64,000 nt of DNA from Epiperipatus broadwayi (Eukaryota > Onychophora > Udeonychophora > Euonychophora > Peripatidae), in the NCBI GenBank assembly GCA_028023455.1, contig JAQFVV010000031.1, forward strand, positions 2,604,001 through 2,668,000, read 5' to 3'. Below are positions 1-13,088 of this stretch, in pieces. The notes under the pieces were generated by a model that ran no database searches, was not told where the DNA came from, and saw only the letters and a list, made by a program, of their open reading frames with translations. How positions within the stretch are numbered: position 1 is the first letter of the stretch; each line of letters begins with the position of its first letter. The position numbers were made by a program, and so were the translations under genes.

Positions 1-630
1 AATATATGAAGAAGAGAAAAAGAAACAGATTAAGAAACAGAAAGATTGATGGCAAAGCTGTATACCAAATGTCTAAATGATAAAGATTTATCAGAGAATT
101 GGAAGAATGCAGTAGTAATATCATAATTAAAAAAGAAGAATTTGCCAAGATAATTAAACCTTCTACAGAGAACCTTGAATTGTAACCAAACAAATGAACA
201 TTTGGATTGAAAAGTGGTTTTAGTAAAGTGAATAATGTCCAAGTATTAAGAAAAGTATAGAAAATACTAGTATCATTTTATCTTGGATTTGTAGATTATA
301 TAAAAAAAGATTCTACAAGTATTTTAATGGTAATTAAAATATTAAATCATCAATATATAAACCTGAAATACTGTCACATTCTAAAGGATATTTAGGAAAA
401 TATAACAACAGTAATTAGATTATATGTGAAAGTTATGATATAAAAGTAAGAAAATAGGACTAATGACAATTACTAAAAAGATTAAAGAAATTTTTAAAAG
501 GCTTTTTCCAAAGAAAATAAAGATTGATAATTATGAATTAGAAGTTAACAGATTTTTAATACAGATGGATACATAATAGATGGAATTAACCACAGTGTTA
601 AACTTTGATGAAATGCTTTTGATAGAAATA
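1..630 (+). pseudogene. Remnant of RTE/BovB-like LINE reverse transcriptase
   Basis: Broken reading frames give reverse-transcriptase blocks in the right order. Near 49-120 a stretch beginning MAKLYTKCLNDKDLSENWKN fits the 'EDWKNA' block before the catalytic core. Near 285-300 GFVDY fits the F(V/A)DY block that holds the first catalytic aspartate. Near 375-434 ILKDI then ENITTVIRLY fits the 'ILKDIYEN..ATIRL' block typical of RTE-type elements. Stops and frameshifts separate the blocks, so it is dead. The left edge of the window cuts the element and no endonuclease part is visible. The protein would have copied its own RNA into DNA. Clade assignment rests on remembered motif style and is inference. 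Confidence 0.7.
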
Positions 631-895
631 ATTTAATATTAAAAGGAAATATGCCTATATGTTTAAAAATCCATTAAATAGATGTGTTTACCAGTTTTTA
701 CTTATGAATCTGAGACTTCCTTATGCCATATATCCATCCTATACAATTCTTTTTCAGTTACTTTTTACAATGACTTATATAGTAGTATTATAGCCTGCCT
801 AGGTATCAATCCAATAATTAGTTGATAAATGGGTATTTCACTATTATCAATTAGAGAGTTAAACAAAAAAGAAACCATAAAAATTGCATCAGCTA

Positions 896-1327
896 TGTAG
901 TGTTTTGTAAAATGACAGATATGTTTGTGCACTCCAGAAAAAAACTAGAATTTATTCGTAAGGTTGTTTTTAGATTGCGCTCTGATAGCTGAGGAATTTA
1001 ATTAGTGCATTGATGTAATGGTGATCGACAATTCCTAGAAATATTTGCTAATTACAAATGTTTCTAGATAAGAGATGTTACCTTATTGGTCAGTGCATTG
1101 ATTGATAGTGGCAGTTGTCAGAGAGTGATAAGAAGACTGGGTAACATCTAGCAGTGTAATATAGAGAGCAGAAGAGAGCAGTTAAGCAGTATTGAGTAAG
1201 CACTATTTAAGTAGAGATATCTCCCGTCAGTGCTGGTGGTTAATGATCAGCACCCAGTGGAAATGTAGTTCACAGGTGTAGCTGAAAGAGACTGCAGTGG
1301 AGATATTGAGAGCATTCATTGGAGAGC
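896..1327 (+). repeat. LTR-like direct repeat, left copy
   Basis: This segment matches 1798-2245 at high identity, offset 902 bp, starting TGTAGTGTTTTG in both. It has a TATTTAAG box near 1204 followed about 25 bases later by TCAGTGCT, an arrangement like an arthropod retroelement promoter and initiator. It lacks an 18-base piece present in the right copy just before the end of homology. It runs directly into a minisatellite that appears only once in the right copy. Read as the 5' LTR of a miniature LTR retrotransposon. The alternative is a simple tandem duplication. Confidence 0.5.
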
Positions 1328-1536
1328 TTCATTGCAGACCAATTCATTGGAGAGCTTCGTTGCAGACCAATTCGTTTGGAGAGCTTCGTGGCAGACCAAT
1401 TCGTTGGAGAGCATTCATTGCAGACCAATTCAGCGGAGAGATTGCAGACCAATTTGTTGGAGAGCATTCATTGCAGACCAATTTGTTGGAGAGCTTCATT
1501 GCAGACCGATTCACTGGAGAGCACTCGTTGGAAAAG
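1306..1536 (+). repeat. Minisatellite, 28-29 bp unit, about 8 copies
   Basis: Units read GGAGAGC(A)TTCATTGCAGACC plus a variable tail. They repeat about eight times with scattered substitutions and one shortened unit. Three overlapping open frames run through it, but they only reflect the repeat and are not genes. The right LTR-like copy carries a single equivalent unit near 2231-2260, so the array looks like a local expansion inside one copy. Confidence 0.85.
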
Positions 1537-1589
1537 AACAGCGTGGGAATTGTATAACGTTATTTGCTGACCGCACAGTATGACTTGCA

Positions 1590-1670
1590 GTTATAACATT
1601 TGGCACAGTTGTAAGTGTGGATTTAACATTGGCATAGTCATAAGTGTGGATATAACATTGGCACAGACAC
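1590..1670 (+). repeat. Short tandem repeat, about 30 bp unit, 3 copies
   Basis: Three imperfect copies of a unit built around TAACATTGGCACAG and TAAGTGTGGAT lie in tandem between the two LTR-like copies. No function is visible. Confidence 0.65.
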
Positions 1671-1780
1671 ATTTGGAACCTGGGAGTAGCGAATACGTTG
1701 AACTACAAGTTTAGTTGTAGACGGAGAAACCAGGTGAAAATGACAATCCCAATTAGTAATGTTAACAACAAGGGTTTTTC

Positions 1781-1795
1781 TGGAGTGGAGGGAGG
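1781..1795 (+). promoter_or_regulatory. Possible polypurine tract before right LTR-like copy
   Basis: TGGAGTGGAGGGAGG is almost all purine and ends within three bases of the start of the right LTR-like copy. That is where a retroelement's plus-strand primer would sit. The position is the main argument for calling the repeat pair LTRs. No convincing primer-binding site was found after the left copy. Confidence 0.4.
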
Positions 1796-1797
1796 TG

Positions 1798-2487
1798 TGT
1801 AGTGTTTTGTAAAATGGCAGACATGTTTGTGCACTCCAGAAAAAACTAGAATTTATTCATAAGGCTGTTTTTAGATCACGCTCTGATAGCTGAGGAATTT
1901 AATTAGTGCATTGACGTAATGGCGATCGACAATTCCTAGAAATATTTGCTAATTACAAATGTTTCTAGATAAGAGACGTTACCTTATTGGTCAGTGCATT
2001 GATTGATAGTGGCAGTTGTCAGAGAGCGATAAGAAAACTGGGTAACATCTAGCAGTGTAATATAGAGAGCAGTAGAGAGCAGTCAAGCAGTATTGAGTAA
2101 GCAGTATTTAAGTAGAGATATCTCACGTCAGTGCTGGCGGTTAATGATCAGTGCCCAGTGGAAGTGTAGTTCACGGGTGTAGCTGAAAGAGCCCACAGAG
2201 ATGGGGAGACTGCAGCAGAGATATTCAGAGCATTCATTGGAGAGCGTCCGTTTGCAGACCATTCTTTACAGAACACTTGTTACAGTCTTGTTAACAGAAG
2301 TGGATACGTAAAGCTATTAAGAGCTATTTGCGGCACAACGGTTTTAAGAGTTGTTCAGCCGAGTTTCGATCGGATTGTAAGTGTTTTTCTACCCCTCTGT
2401 AAAAGCTTAGGGGCGAAGACATTACAAGATAATAAATAATTAGCCTGAGAAGTTAATATTTTATTTTTACCGTTTTTCTATGACAGA
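1798..2487 (+). repeat. LTR-like direct repeat, right copy (homology to 2245)
   Basis: Bases 1798-2245 match 896-1327. It has the same TATTTAAG box (2104-2111) and TCAGTGCT (2128-2135). Beyond 2245 the sequence is unique in the window. It contains an AATAAATAA run near 2430 that could serve as a poly(A) signal and ends near TATGACA at about 2487. The right boundary is a guess. The interior between the copies is too short and stop-rich to encode gag or pol. Confidence 0.45.
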
Positions 2488-3254
2488 ATACTGAAGAAGC
2501 TTTAACTCCTGAGGTTTGTTATTTTGATGCTTTTTTATGGTTCCATTTTTGTTTTACCTTTTAGTTGATAATAGTGAGAAATTGTTCATCCTGTAGTAGT
2601 TTGATAATTGTTGAAAAGGATATATATATATATTCACACACCCACGCAAACACACAATTTATTGGGAAGATACCACAATATTTAAAAGTGGATAAGTCTA
2701 CTTGCATTTTAAAATCGTTTTCAATAAATTGGTGTCAATAAATTGACTTATATAAAAAATCATCACGTATTTCATTAAAATATGAATATAACACTGAAAT
2801 TAATTTTGTGATTATTCTTTGGGCAGTTAAAGATCAACTTAGATAACTTTATAAATTAATATTTCATAAATTTATTTTCATTTTGTCTTTTTTTAAACTA
2901 ATTTGTAATAAATGTTAGCATCAATTAATTTTTTTCTCATTCATCATCATTATTATTGAAAAAAAAAATTTAATTTTTGTTCTCTCTCTTAGCTAAAACT
3001 TATATATTTTTTTTTTAATCAACAAATTATCTTGTTTTTAATTCGAAACTAAAATGAAAATCAATTTTTCTTGTCATAGTAAAAAGCAATAAAACTTCCA
3101 CGGCATTTGATGATTACGGAAATAATTCCAGACTTCGTCATCTGTCTCTTCATCAATGAAAAGATGAAGTCTATAAACGTCAAGGTAATGATGTTTATTA
3201 TAAAAACGAACGCGGCTCATTTAATTGATTTCTTTATGAATACGAATTATTTGA

Positions 3255-3285
<31 letters not shown>

Positions 3286-3719
3286 TATCATACATCATTC
3301 TTATAACCCGATCTTCAACTTTCATTTACAGAAAATGTCTGTCTACTAAAGATCACTGACTTTTTAATAAAGAAATAAATTCTTAATAAATGAGCATCCG
3401 GTAGATAGTAATAATTAAATAAGTGCGACATGCAAAATTATAAATTTTAAATACATGCACATGTAACCATATATATACAATAAATAAAAGAGAGTTGAAC
3501 GGTCTTATGGTTGAATAATTAGCGTGCTTATCTACTATGTCCCCAACATGGAGTTTAAATCCAGATGAATAATTTTTTTAAATAACTGTGAATTTCCAAG
3601 TAATATCAAAATTTTCTTACTTAGCTGCTCTTTTCAAAACTATAAAGCATTTCAATTATTGACCAGTAAATGGATGCCTAATAAATTGGACAGCGAATAA
3701 AAAAAAAAGTAAGACAAAA
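2488..3719. other. A+T-rich stretch without genes
   Basis: No gene is supported here. There is a short (TA)n run near 2617-2634 and a T-run followed directly by an A-run near 3256-3282, which would form a simple hairpin. An 80-residue frame across the latter is low-complexity and is not believed. Confidence 0.6.
3497..3570 (+). repeat. Degenerate tRNA-like SINE head (weak)
   Basis: TATGGTTGAATAATTAGCGTG resembles a worn box A region. About 45 bases on, GAGTTTAAATCCA resembles box B, followed by a T-rich stretch. No target-site duplication was recognised. Confidence 0.3.
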
Positions 3720-3721
3720 CA

Positions 3722-4225
3722 TAATAATGCTTAGTGTTTTCCTGAAGGATTGTGATGATGATATTTTAATTGTATTTATATATTGGATTATTTCCATTAT
3801 CTAATTGAGTAATGTTTTTAGAAAAATTTAACTTTATTTAAATATTCCAATTATATTCCACTGTTAGTAATAGCACATAGGTTAGTATATGCACAAAATT
3901 TTGAGAGGTGTCATTCCCTTCTCTTCAAGTTGCTGGCCTGACTAATGACAGTATTAGCATGAGCATTGAACCTGGACCATTAAAATTTAATATTCAAGAA
4001 TCTAAAGGTCCAGGTTTATTTCCCATGCTAGTACTAACACTGATTAGGCTAGCAACATCTAAAGAAGAAAAAAGAATAATATCTCTCAAAATATTGTGCA
4101 TATACTAACCTGTAGGCTATTATTAGCAGTTGAATGCAATTGGAAAATTTAAATAAAGTTAAATTTTTCGAAAAGACATTTAATACTTAATGGAAATAGT
4201 CCAATATATAAATACAAATAATAAT
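3722..4225. mobile_element. Family B SINE foldback: two copies head to head
   Basis: The left arm (about 3722-3990) matches the minus-strand SINE at 63180-63590, including the tail and the GGCCTGAC segment. The right arm (about 4005-4225) is its reverse complement. The arms meet inside the tRNA-derived region: the centre shows box-B-like sequence facing both ways (GAACCTGGACC and GGTCCAGGTTT) with box A lost. The result is a palindrome of about 500 bp. A 66-residue frame at 3908-4108 lies inside it and is incidental. Confidence 0.75.
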
Positions 4226-4914
4226 GCTTATCAAGTGGCAGTTGAATGACTAACTAGTAAATTTCTTTTTTACTGTTTCTCAATAAAATAAAAAAACTTT
4301 GCTCTAAAGAAAGTTATTTAAGATTGCTTTAATTAACTAACTATAAAGTATTTAGATGATTTTTATAATTAATGTTGTGTATAGACTCATGCTAGCAAGG
4401 GATTTAATTACTAAAAATTGATATACTGATTTTATGATTTTACACTAGACAGAAGTTAACTACCTATAACTTTAGGAAGTTTTGATAGTTAATGTCCTTA
4501 TGTTAAGAAAGGGTATAATTTTAAAAATCAATATTTTCTACACAATAGAATCTGAAAATGTTTGTTAATAAATCAATGGTAATTAGACTGTTTTACATCA
4601 TGTTGACAAAAAAGATGATACTATAGCTCTTTATAGACTTTATTCTTATCATTACATAACAATCCAACTTTCCTTTCTCAACTATTTAAAATTTCTTACT
4701 GCAGTAAAAAATGCTTTAGTTTTAGTTTCAATTATAAGCAACTTTGTTGTTCAATCGTTCATACCTTTTACTTTTCCATTTTTTTAGTGCTGCTGATAAT
4801 TTTTATTTCTTAAAATTTTGCCCCCATGACTTGAGACACTAATCTGATTCTAATAAATTAAAAAATATATACTAGATTATGGAACTGAAAGACATAAATA
4901 TAAAAGAGATTATT

Positions 4915-5215
4915 TGCATGAAGGTATGTAATGATGGTGTTTTAGATGTGATAATATGTTAGACTATTTCCATCATCTATCAGTAAATGTTGAATGTATA
5001 GAAAATTGTAAACTATAGTTAAACTTTTCAAATGAAAACAATTGTTAGTAATAAAATTGCTAACCTGTGTTGTCTAATTTGTGTGTTATTACTAACAAGT
5101 TGTTTGTACTTGAAAAGTTTAAATAATGTTTAAATTTTTCTATATATTCAACATTTTTTCTGACAAATGCTGAAAATAATCCAATACATCATCACATATA
5201 AATGGGATTACTATT
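4915..5215. mobile_element. Family B foldback, second degenerate copy
   Basis: Arms of about 130-145 bp are inverted copies of the family B tail (GATGATGGTGTTTTAGATGTG, and TTAGTAATA near the centre). Identity between arms is lower than in the 3.7-kb copy, so it is probably older. The tRNA-derived centre has largely gone. Confidence 0.6.
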
Positions 5216-6599
5216 AATTTCTATACATTCATATTCTCCAATTCTTATTGATTCTTTTTTTTTTTCATAGCAATAGTTACATATTATACATATATGTAAC
5301 TTATGATACATACTCTTAGATATAAATAATATTTCCAAATATAAGTAACATATACTTAGACATACTTAATTAAAGAACCTAATAAAATCTATGAAAATTG
5401 ACAATAATCCTCATTAATAGAGAAATACTCAAAATTATCATAATATTAGATATATTTCAATTTGTAATTGAATTCTCATTCAGGTATCTATAATGATATA
5501 ACATTAAATCTCACTCAACACTAATATATGGTGATGTTTAGTATTAAATTAGAAGGTGTTATTTTATTCAAAAATAAATATAATCCTTTGAAAAAGTGAA
5601 TTTATGTTTCTATAATTTATAAATAATATTCCAAAAATCTAATCTCATATTTTTATATATACGTAATATATCTACTATATATATATATTAAATGTTTATA
5701 TTTATTTTTTTCACTTTTGAATAATGATTTTAATTTGAATTTTAAACATTATTATAATTATTGAGTAAAAGGGACATTTAAATGAGAATATAATTACAGA
5801 TAAAAATGTATAGATTGGCTGTCATGACTTATTTATTTGCATATTTATTTGTAGTTTAATTAATTGATTTAATTACATATATTGGGACAAACCATCTCAT
5901 AATATAGAACATTATGAATGTTTAATCTTGATTTTGTGCATGCATACATATTTAAACTATATAAAAAATGAGCACAGACAAAAGCTGCATATATAAATTT
6001 TAAAAATCAAATCTAAAATGATTTAAATATTAATTGAATGGTAATATTTGTAACATTTTAAAATATTTAAAATTGTATAAAAATATCTCTCATACAAATA
6101 TAGTTTTTATCTTAAAAACTTTTGCTTGTAGCTTTTATCTTAAATGGCCAATAAAAAATAATAATTTGATTTATAGGTTATAGAAAAGTAAAGTGAATAA
6201 TTGAAGTATTTTTATATAAATATATGCACCAGATTTAGATTTATGTATCATTAATACATAAAAGGACAAGCTACCTTTACATATTACAAAAACAAATTAC
6301 TTATTAAGAATTGAAATATTTATTTTTATAATGCTACTATTTCTGTTAATAAAATGCTTTAGTGTTTTTAGATTTCTGGAAGTAATAATTAATAATTGAA
6401 ATATTTTGTGATATCAGACATATATGTGGTGTTATTAAGACCCTTTATCATTTACCCACCTGTACATCATATTATTGTTTTATTTTCAATCTAAGATAAT
6501 AGTAAATATTTGTTAGATTTTTAATTTTTTTTTACTATTAATAAATTATTTGAATACAAGTATAATGTATATAGATTTAAGTTTTAGATGTAATTAGAA
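5216..6599. other. A+T-rich stretch, nothing recognised
   Basis: No open frame, RNA gene or clear repeat could be supported. Short (TA)n runs occur, for example near 5670-5690. Confidence 0.55.
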
Positions 6600-7230
6600 T
6601 GAGATTTGAACACACACTTTCAAGCTCCCTCCTGGCATTCGCTCTATCTAATGTAACCAATACACATGACTACATACATGTGAAAAAATAAATGATCACC
6701 ACTATATGTATTTGATGCTGAACCAGCACTCATCAGTTGTTCTGGATCATCATCTCTCACACACATATATAATCAGTGCTCAGTTTATATTAAGATAGAA
6801 AATCTTCAAACTTTAATGGACAGGCTTCAATCCTCTCTACTCTCCAACTTTTCAGCCATATTCTCCAACTCTTCAGCCATGGATGGCTGAAGAGTAGGAT
6901 TGAAACCTGTCCATTAAAGTTTGAAGATTTTCTATTTTAATATAAAATGAGCATTGATTATATATGGATGGCTGAAAAGTTGGAAAGTGGAGAGGATTGA
7001 AGCCTGTCCATTAAAGTTTGAAGATTTACTATCTTAATATAAACTGAGCACTGATTATATATGCATGTGGAAGATGATGATCTGGACCAACTGATGAGTG
7101 CTGGGTCAGCATGAAATATGTATATTAAAGATTATTTATCTTTTTCACGTGTATGTGGTAATGTGCATGGGTTATATTAGATAGAGTGAATGACTGGAGT
7201 GAGCTTGCAAATCTGTGTTTAAATCCCCTC
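6600..7230. mobile_element. Family C foldback element, copy 1
   Basis: This is an inverted repeat centred near 6884 (GCCATGGATGGC). Each arm runs outward through CTGTCCATTAAAGTTTGAAG, TGATGAGTGCTGG and a segment resembling a tRNA, ending with box-B-like GTTCAAATC or GTTTAAATCCCC at the tip. The right arm carries an internal duplication of about 80-100 bp (6886-6965 against 6965-7060). The same arms occur at 12.9, 46.4, 52.4 and 53.2 kb, so this is an interspersed family. No protein-coding capacity is seen. Confidence 0.8.
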
Positions 7231-7897
7231 AATTATATATTAATAAATATGTGTGTGGGCATTAATTCTTAACATATCTTTAAAATTCACCTACTCTATT
7301 TTATTATTTGATATATATGATGATCATTTTATTTATATCCATTAAATGTATAAGCACCAGATAGCATTGAGTATTGATGAATAGTATTAATATAACTATC
7401 CCTGTATTTATAATATATGCCTAATTTTATAATTATTTTAGCACTTAAATATATGCATGTGAGAAGAAATATTAATGCTTGCTCTTTTGTAATATTATGC
7501 TTTAGTATTGTCATTGGCTTAATGATGATTAGTCTAAGATTTTGTAGTTTGTATTCTTTAAATTTACTCACAAATAATGATTGTTGATTATTTGCTGTTA
7601 CTGTTATGCTTATTACTTATATTTGATTCTGGTGATAAGCTGTTCATTCTTTGCTTAAAACTTCTATTTAGTTACAAATGAAGCATCAATATGTGACCAA
7701 ATCCATTATGAAAGGTTTAATAATATAAATAAGTATTTATGTGTATGTTGAATACATTTTTTAACAACTTACCACATAGTTGAACAATCAAAATTTACAA
7801 GCATCCATTTATTAGGGTTCATGTTAAAGGACATTGCATACTGAAAAAAAAATTATATAGACATAATTATATATGATTAAACCATTTTGAACTACTG

Positions 7898-8010
<113 letters not shown>

Positions 8011-8489
8011 CTTTCAGTTTTTAGGTTCATTAGTTTGTGTGATTGCTTATTATTAATATTACAAAAAGGATAATTGGTAGGAATTTATCTGTTATTATAT
8101 AGAGAATCAAATTTAATTGCAATATCTATATTATAGTCATAAAAAGCTGCCACACATAAAAGAGCCTAAAAACTCTCACACAATTATATTTATAAACTAT
8201 TCATTCAAAGCTAATTAAAATTTTGTAATAGATATACCTTAAATATTTCACTGCAAAAACCTTTTAGGAGCTGTTTATATAAAAAACAATAAACCAGAAA
8301 ATATTATTCGTCAGGCATGTCAATTTCTGGCTGGTGAAGGATTTGAATCTTTTTATTTAGTTTTATTTTTTTAATAAGAAACACCATATACCATTTTACT
8401 AACCAGAACTAGATGATTAACAAAGTTAGCTATGATTTAAGTTTTATTTGGCTCATATTCAAATCTAAGTCATAAATAGAGTAAAAGAT

Positions 8490-9240
8490 ATGTTACTGTA
8501 AACATTTATATATATTTAAATATTTCACTATGTGGAAATATTTGTTAAATTTTCATGCAATAAAAATTATCAGATGTCAATAAACAGTAATTAATGAAAA
8601 TAGCAAATTATAAATGTTTTCTGCATACAAAAATGTGAGCTTTTAAATGCAATCTAAAATACTACAGTATTTATTTATGGTTTAAGGAAAGAAAGCTAAT
8701 AACTTTTCACGATTCCTTACAAATAACAGACTATTACATTTATCAGACAGATATTACAAATTGGTAATTTTTAACAGATGCAAATATCTAAATATTTCAA
8801 TATGTGGAAAAATCTGTTGAATTTTTCCTATAATAAATATCATCATGGGATGTCGATGGACAGTAATTAATGAAAGTAGCAAACTGTAAATGCTTTCTGC
8901 ATTCAAAAGTGTATGCTTTTAAATGCAATCTCTTGATAGGTGGAACAGTCTATTATTTATAATGAATTATGAAAGATTATTAGCTTAATTTCCTTAAACT
9001 GTAAATAAACACTTAATACTTTAATCTTTATATAACATCAAGAGATTGCATTTAAAAGCATACACTTCTGAATGCAGAAAGCATTTATACTTTGCTATTG
9101 ACATTAATTTATGTCCATTGACATCTGATATTGATTTTTATTATATGAAAATTCAACAGACATTTCCACATATTGAAATATTTAAGCATTTACATCTGTT
9201 AAAATTATCAATTTATATATATGAGACTAATTCTTGTCAA
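8490..9240. repeat. Three-copy repeat, two direct and one inverted, forming a hairpin
   Basis: A unit of about 180-200 bp with TATTTCACTATGTGGAAA, CAGTAATTAATGAAA and TTTTAAATGCAATCT occurs at about 8500-8660 and 8765-8940 in the same direction. It occurs again at about 9034-9215 in reverse. A shorter segment (about 8660-8720 against 8960-9020, containing TAAGGAAAGAAAGCTAATAA) is also inverted. Together they can fold into a stem of roughly 180 bp. It may be a degenerate foldback element. Confidence 0.75.
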
Positions 9241-9902
9241 TAAGAATTATATTCTATTTACTCTTTATTAAAATATGAGTCTATTAATATATAACATAAA
9301 TCAGCAGATTTTATTTATTTGTGTTTAATTTCACAAAACGACAATCCTGTAATGAAGATGAAATTACTATAAGAATAATGTTAAAAGTTTAAATTAGAAT
9401 GCAGTTCATTTAAACAGCTGTGCTTAATGGCAAGTGAATAAGAATAATTGAATCGGAAGCAATTCTGTAAAAATGGATTTGACTTTTATAACATAAAGTA
9501 ATTGTTTAGTGTTAATATCCCCATGGATGTTTATTTGTTTACTTTGATATAGATTGAACTACAACAAGATATTTAATAAAAATAAGCATTATTTAACTAA
9601 CTTATCTATTAATTGATTATACTAAAAATAGCCAGCTTTATTAAAACGTAAAATAACTATTTAATAACTTATGCTTTGATATCAAATATATTGACTGTAT
9701 TGGTGGGATTGATATTAGAATAAAGTTAATTTGTTACAGGAGAAGCTGGTTATCTCTAATGACAATTGAAAAGGATGAATGAGTCTGAAATACATATTTG
9801 GCAAACATTGATTTGTTTTTCTTTTTGACATAAAATGGCCATCTAAATAGTATAAAGATTGCACTTTGAAGATTTAATATTGCTTCAATTTATTTTATTT
9901 AT

Positions 9903-10110
9903 TCATAGTACATAATTTGGAGGGTAAAAGGAATGCAGAGATAGCAAGGCTAGTAGATTGAGCTTTAGTTTCAAAACAGATGGCAAATCATTATGAGTGC
10001 AGTTAAAGTCACCAGACATGATGATTATGCCAGGTATATGTAAGATGTTTTTGGGGCAATAAAAAGAGTGCTCACTATGACTTTGTCTTTTTGGCATAAA
10101 TAAATTACTA
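9903..10110 (-). pseudogene. Possible LINE endonuclease fragment
   Basis: A minus-strand frame contains IIIMSGDFNCTHNDL. GDFN is the core metal-binding motif of the apurinic-type endonuclease of non-LTR retrotransposons. The rest of the domain was not found around it, so this is a short worn fragment or a chance match. Confidence 0.35.
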
Positions 10111-12891
10111 TAAAATAGTATTTCTTTTACTGAAAGGTAAAGAAAAGAATATTTGCACTAACTGATATGAATATTATGTTTAAATTTATCAATGAAAGTT
10201 GCACATTTATTAAAACCCTTTCTCCCTTGGTCTGTTCTAATGTTGGACTTGTGTATAAATATATTCTTACTGTGTTTAATGTATTAATAATAATAAGTCT
10301 GGTTGACATAATTATGATATTCTGTTATATAAATTCAGTTTATATACATTTGTTGTGGCAATTTTAATGTCGAATACCATGTTTATGAAACATTGGGGTG
10401 TACCACATACTTTTTGCTGGCATTTCTAGTGTCAGAGTCAGGTACCTTGCCTCTCTTACTATTTACATAGATAGAGCAGCTAATTTTATCAAGTGGTTTG
10501 GCAATTGGGTGTTATTTTTTGATTTGAAACAATTTTAATATGGTATCTTTTTGAAGGATAGAACTGAATTTAATGTATCACTTTTATTCTGGTTCATAGT
10601 TAACTGTGATTGCATATCATTGAATGAATTCTGAGACTGATTCTCTAAATTATTATCTTCGGAGTCATTATAGTTGTATGCTTGATTAGTTTATGTTTTA
10701 TTACATTTAGATAGGTGTTATTTGTAGAGTGCAATTCAGAGGGAGTGTTATTGGTTATATGATAACATTCAAAGTGTTGTACTTTCATCTAAAGTGGGTA
10801 GACTATTTATAAAGATTATATTAACCCACAAAATAGGCTTATGAACATTACTGCTTAAGCATTGAAACTTTTTATTTTGCTACAACTATTACAATTTTCA
10901 GCATTGTATTGAGGCAATGTGATCAAATATGAAATATCAGAAGCATAAGATTGCATAAATTATTGGATATTTGTTTTTACATTATTGTTGCACTTTTCAC
11001 TGCATACAGTTTTAGAATTATTACAGAGAAAAAGTAAGCTGGGAAAAAGTTTTTTGCTGATTATTAGGTTTCTCCTTGGTCTGTCAGAAATTGTACTATT
11101 ATATATGATTTTACAATTTGTTTTTAGCTACTGACATATTTAAGTTAATAATAATAGCTAATTCTTGTTTAATATGTATGTTTCAATATCCAAAGATTCA
11201 AAAATTTACATTATTTATCATTACTGAAATTAAGTTTTTTTCATTGCAAGCCATATTAGCGTTTTGATTCTCATTAAAATACTTAGACCAAACATTTTAT
11301 ATGAGTATTATTTCAATTTTTATTATTGCTAACACTTCACTTGGATGTCAATAGATTCGTATTTCAACAGAAACATATAATTTAATCTAAATTTTATTTC
11401 TTTATATAAGCATTCGGCTGCCAGGTATCATTTCATTTTCTATTTAATAGTCATATAATTAATTATTTATTTCATTAGCGAATTGTGGCAGTTTGGATAA
11501 ATATAATGTTATTTTCTTTCAAGCTGTGTTAGTTTAAATAAATATAATGCTATTTTCTTTTAAGTTATTTATTTCTCATATAAAAACATTTATCTATTGT
11601 ATTAAGTAATTTAATTTGCACTAGTGTTATAATAATGTTATTATAAAGTACAATGCATATAACAAGTTAATACTTTTAAGATATCATACCTAGTAAAAAA
11701 GTCATAGCAAATCCTCCACAAATTATTATCAACAAATTATTATCGATCTTTTATGATGAGGTCTTCTTTTCATATTTGTTTCCTAGTTTTTAAATACTTT
11801 TTTCTTTCCCTCAATTTACTTTAATATAATCTTTATAACTTGCAATATATAAGAAGACCCCCAATGATGTTTTAACTAATTTTTCATCTTTGGTAAATAA
11901 ATAATATTTACATCATCCTGTTAAACCAATAATAGTTATGAACTTGTTTATCACATTTTGATGTAATGAAACAAATTTAATTAATTTTTAAATTTTGTAA
12001 AATCTATCAGCAATTGGAGACTCCAACTACATACAATCAGCAAAATAGAGTAAAGTATTTTTTAAAATTGAGCAATGTCTAAATGCATTATAATTTTGTC
12101 ACTAGTTCATGATTTAAACCAGTGCAAATTCAAAATAAGGAGGTAATCATTCATTGATGTTTTTATGAATATTTTTTTCTTAAATAATTAATAGTTTTTT
12201 CAAGATACAAATATCTTTTAATCCTAAACAAATGAGTTCAACATTGACATCCATTTATCAAAAAATAATATAAAATATTCTCATATCATTGACTTGATGA
12301 ATTTATAATCATATGGTCTTTGATGTTTTTAATTAGATAGTGTATTTAAAAGCTGTCTATGTTCATAAGTATAGATATAGTGAGTCATCTAAGCTGAAGA
12401 GTTTTTTTATATTAAAAAATGGCTATACTTATGTTTTTGTGATAAGATTGTCATACTATCTACCTCAGAATATCCTTGGCTAACTTAAAAAATTCTAAAC
12501 TTGTATAAAATTTTTAAGGTTATCTGAAAAATTTCCAGTTTCTACCATGGGCTCCAAACAGTAGTGTATTAACTATTATTAAGTGTTTAAAGCTGATTAA
12601 AATTTCTGAATGAGAACTGGAGATTGTAATAATTATCTATTTTGAAAAGCCATAACCTACTCATCATTTATTAAATTTATTTGTCTAATCAAGATCCATT
12701 GTTTGTGACTTCAAATGTTGTATGCTTTTTTTACAGGTATTATCACTATTATTTTTTTTATTTCCTTTTCCAGCTTCTAATATTCTTACCTGTCAATTTT
12801 ATTTAAGTTCTTTGTCCAAAATTGCTGCATTATTTGCTTATGTTTTTATTTTGAAACTAATGTTAACAGTTATTTATATATAATTATAGAA
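10111..12891. other. A+T-rich stretch, nothing firm
   Basis: No gene or strong repeat is supported. Two opposite frames of 60-66 residues near 10127-10367 overlap and have no recognisable motif. Confidence 0.5.
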
Positions 12892-13050
12892 ATATGAACC
12901 CAGACTTTCCAGGTCTCTTTTGTCATTCTCTCCACCTTATACTATACTATGGATACACATGACCACACACATTCAAAAAAGATAAATGATCACCATTATT
13001 CCTATTTATGCTGAACCAGCATTCATCAGTTGATCCAGATCATCATCTCC

Positions 13051-13088
<38 letters not shown>

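Noticed and set aside
1270-1583. Three plus-strand frames and one minus-strand frame of 65-86 residues
   Set aside because: All reflect the minisatellite, which stays open in several frames because its 28-29-bp units lack stops.
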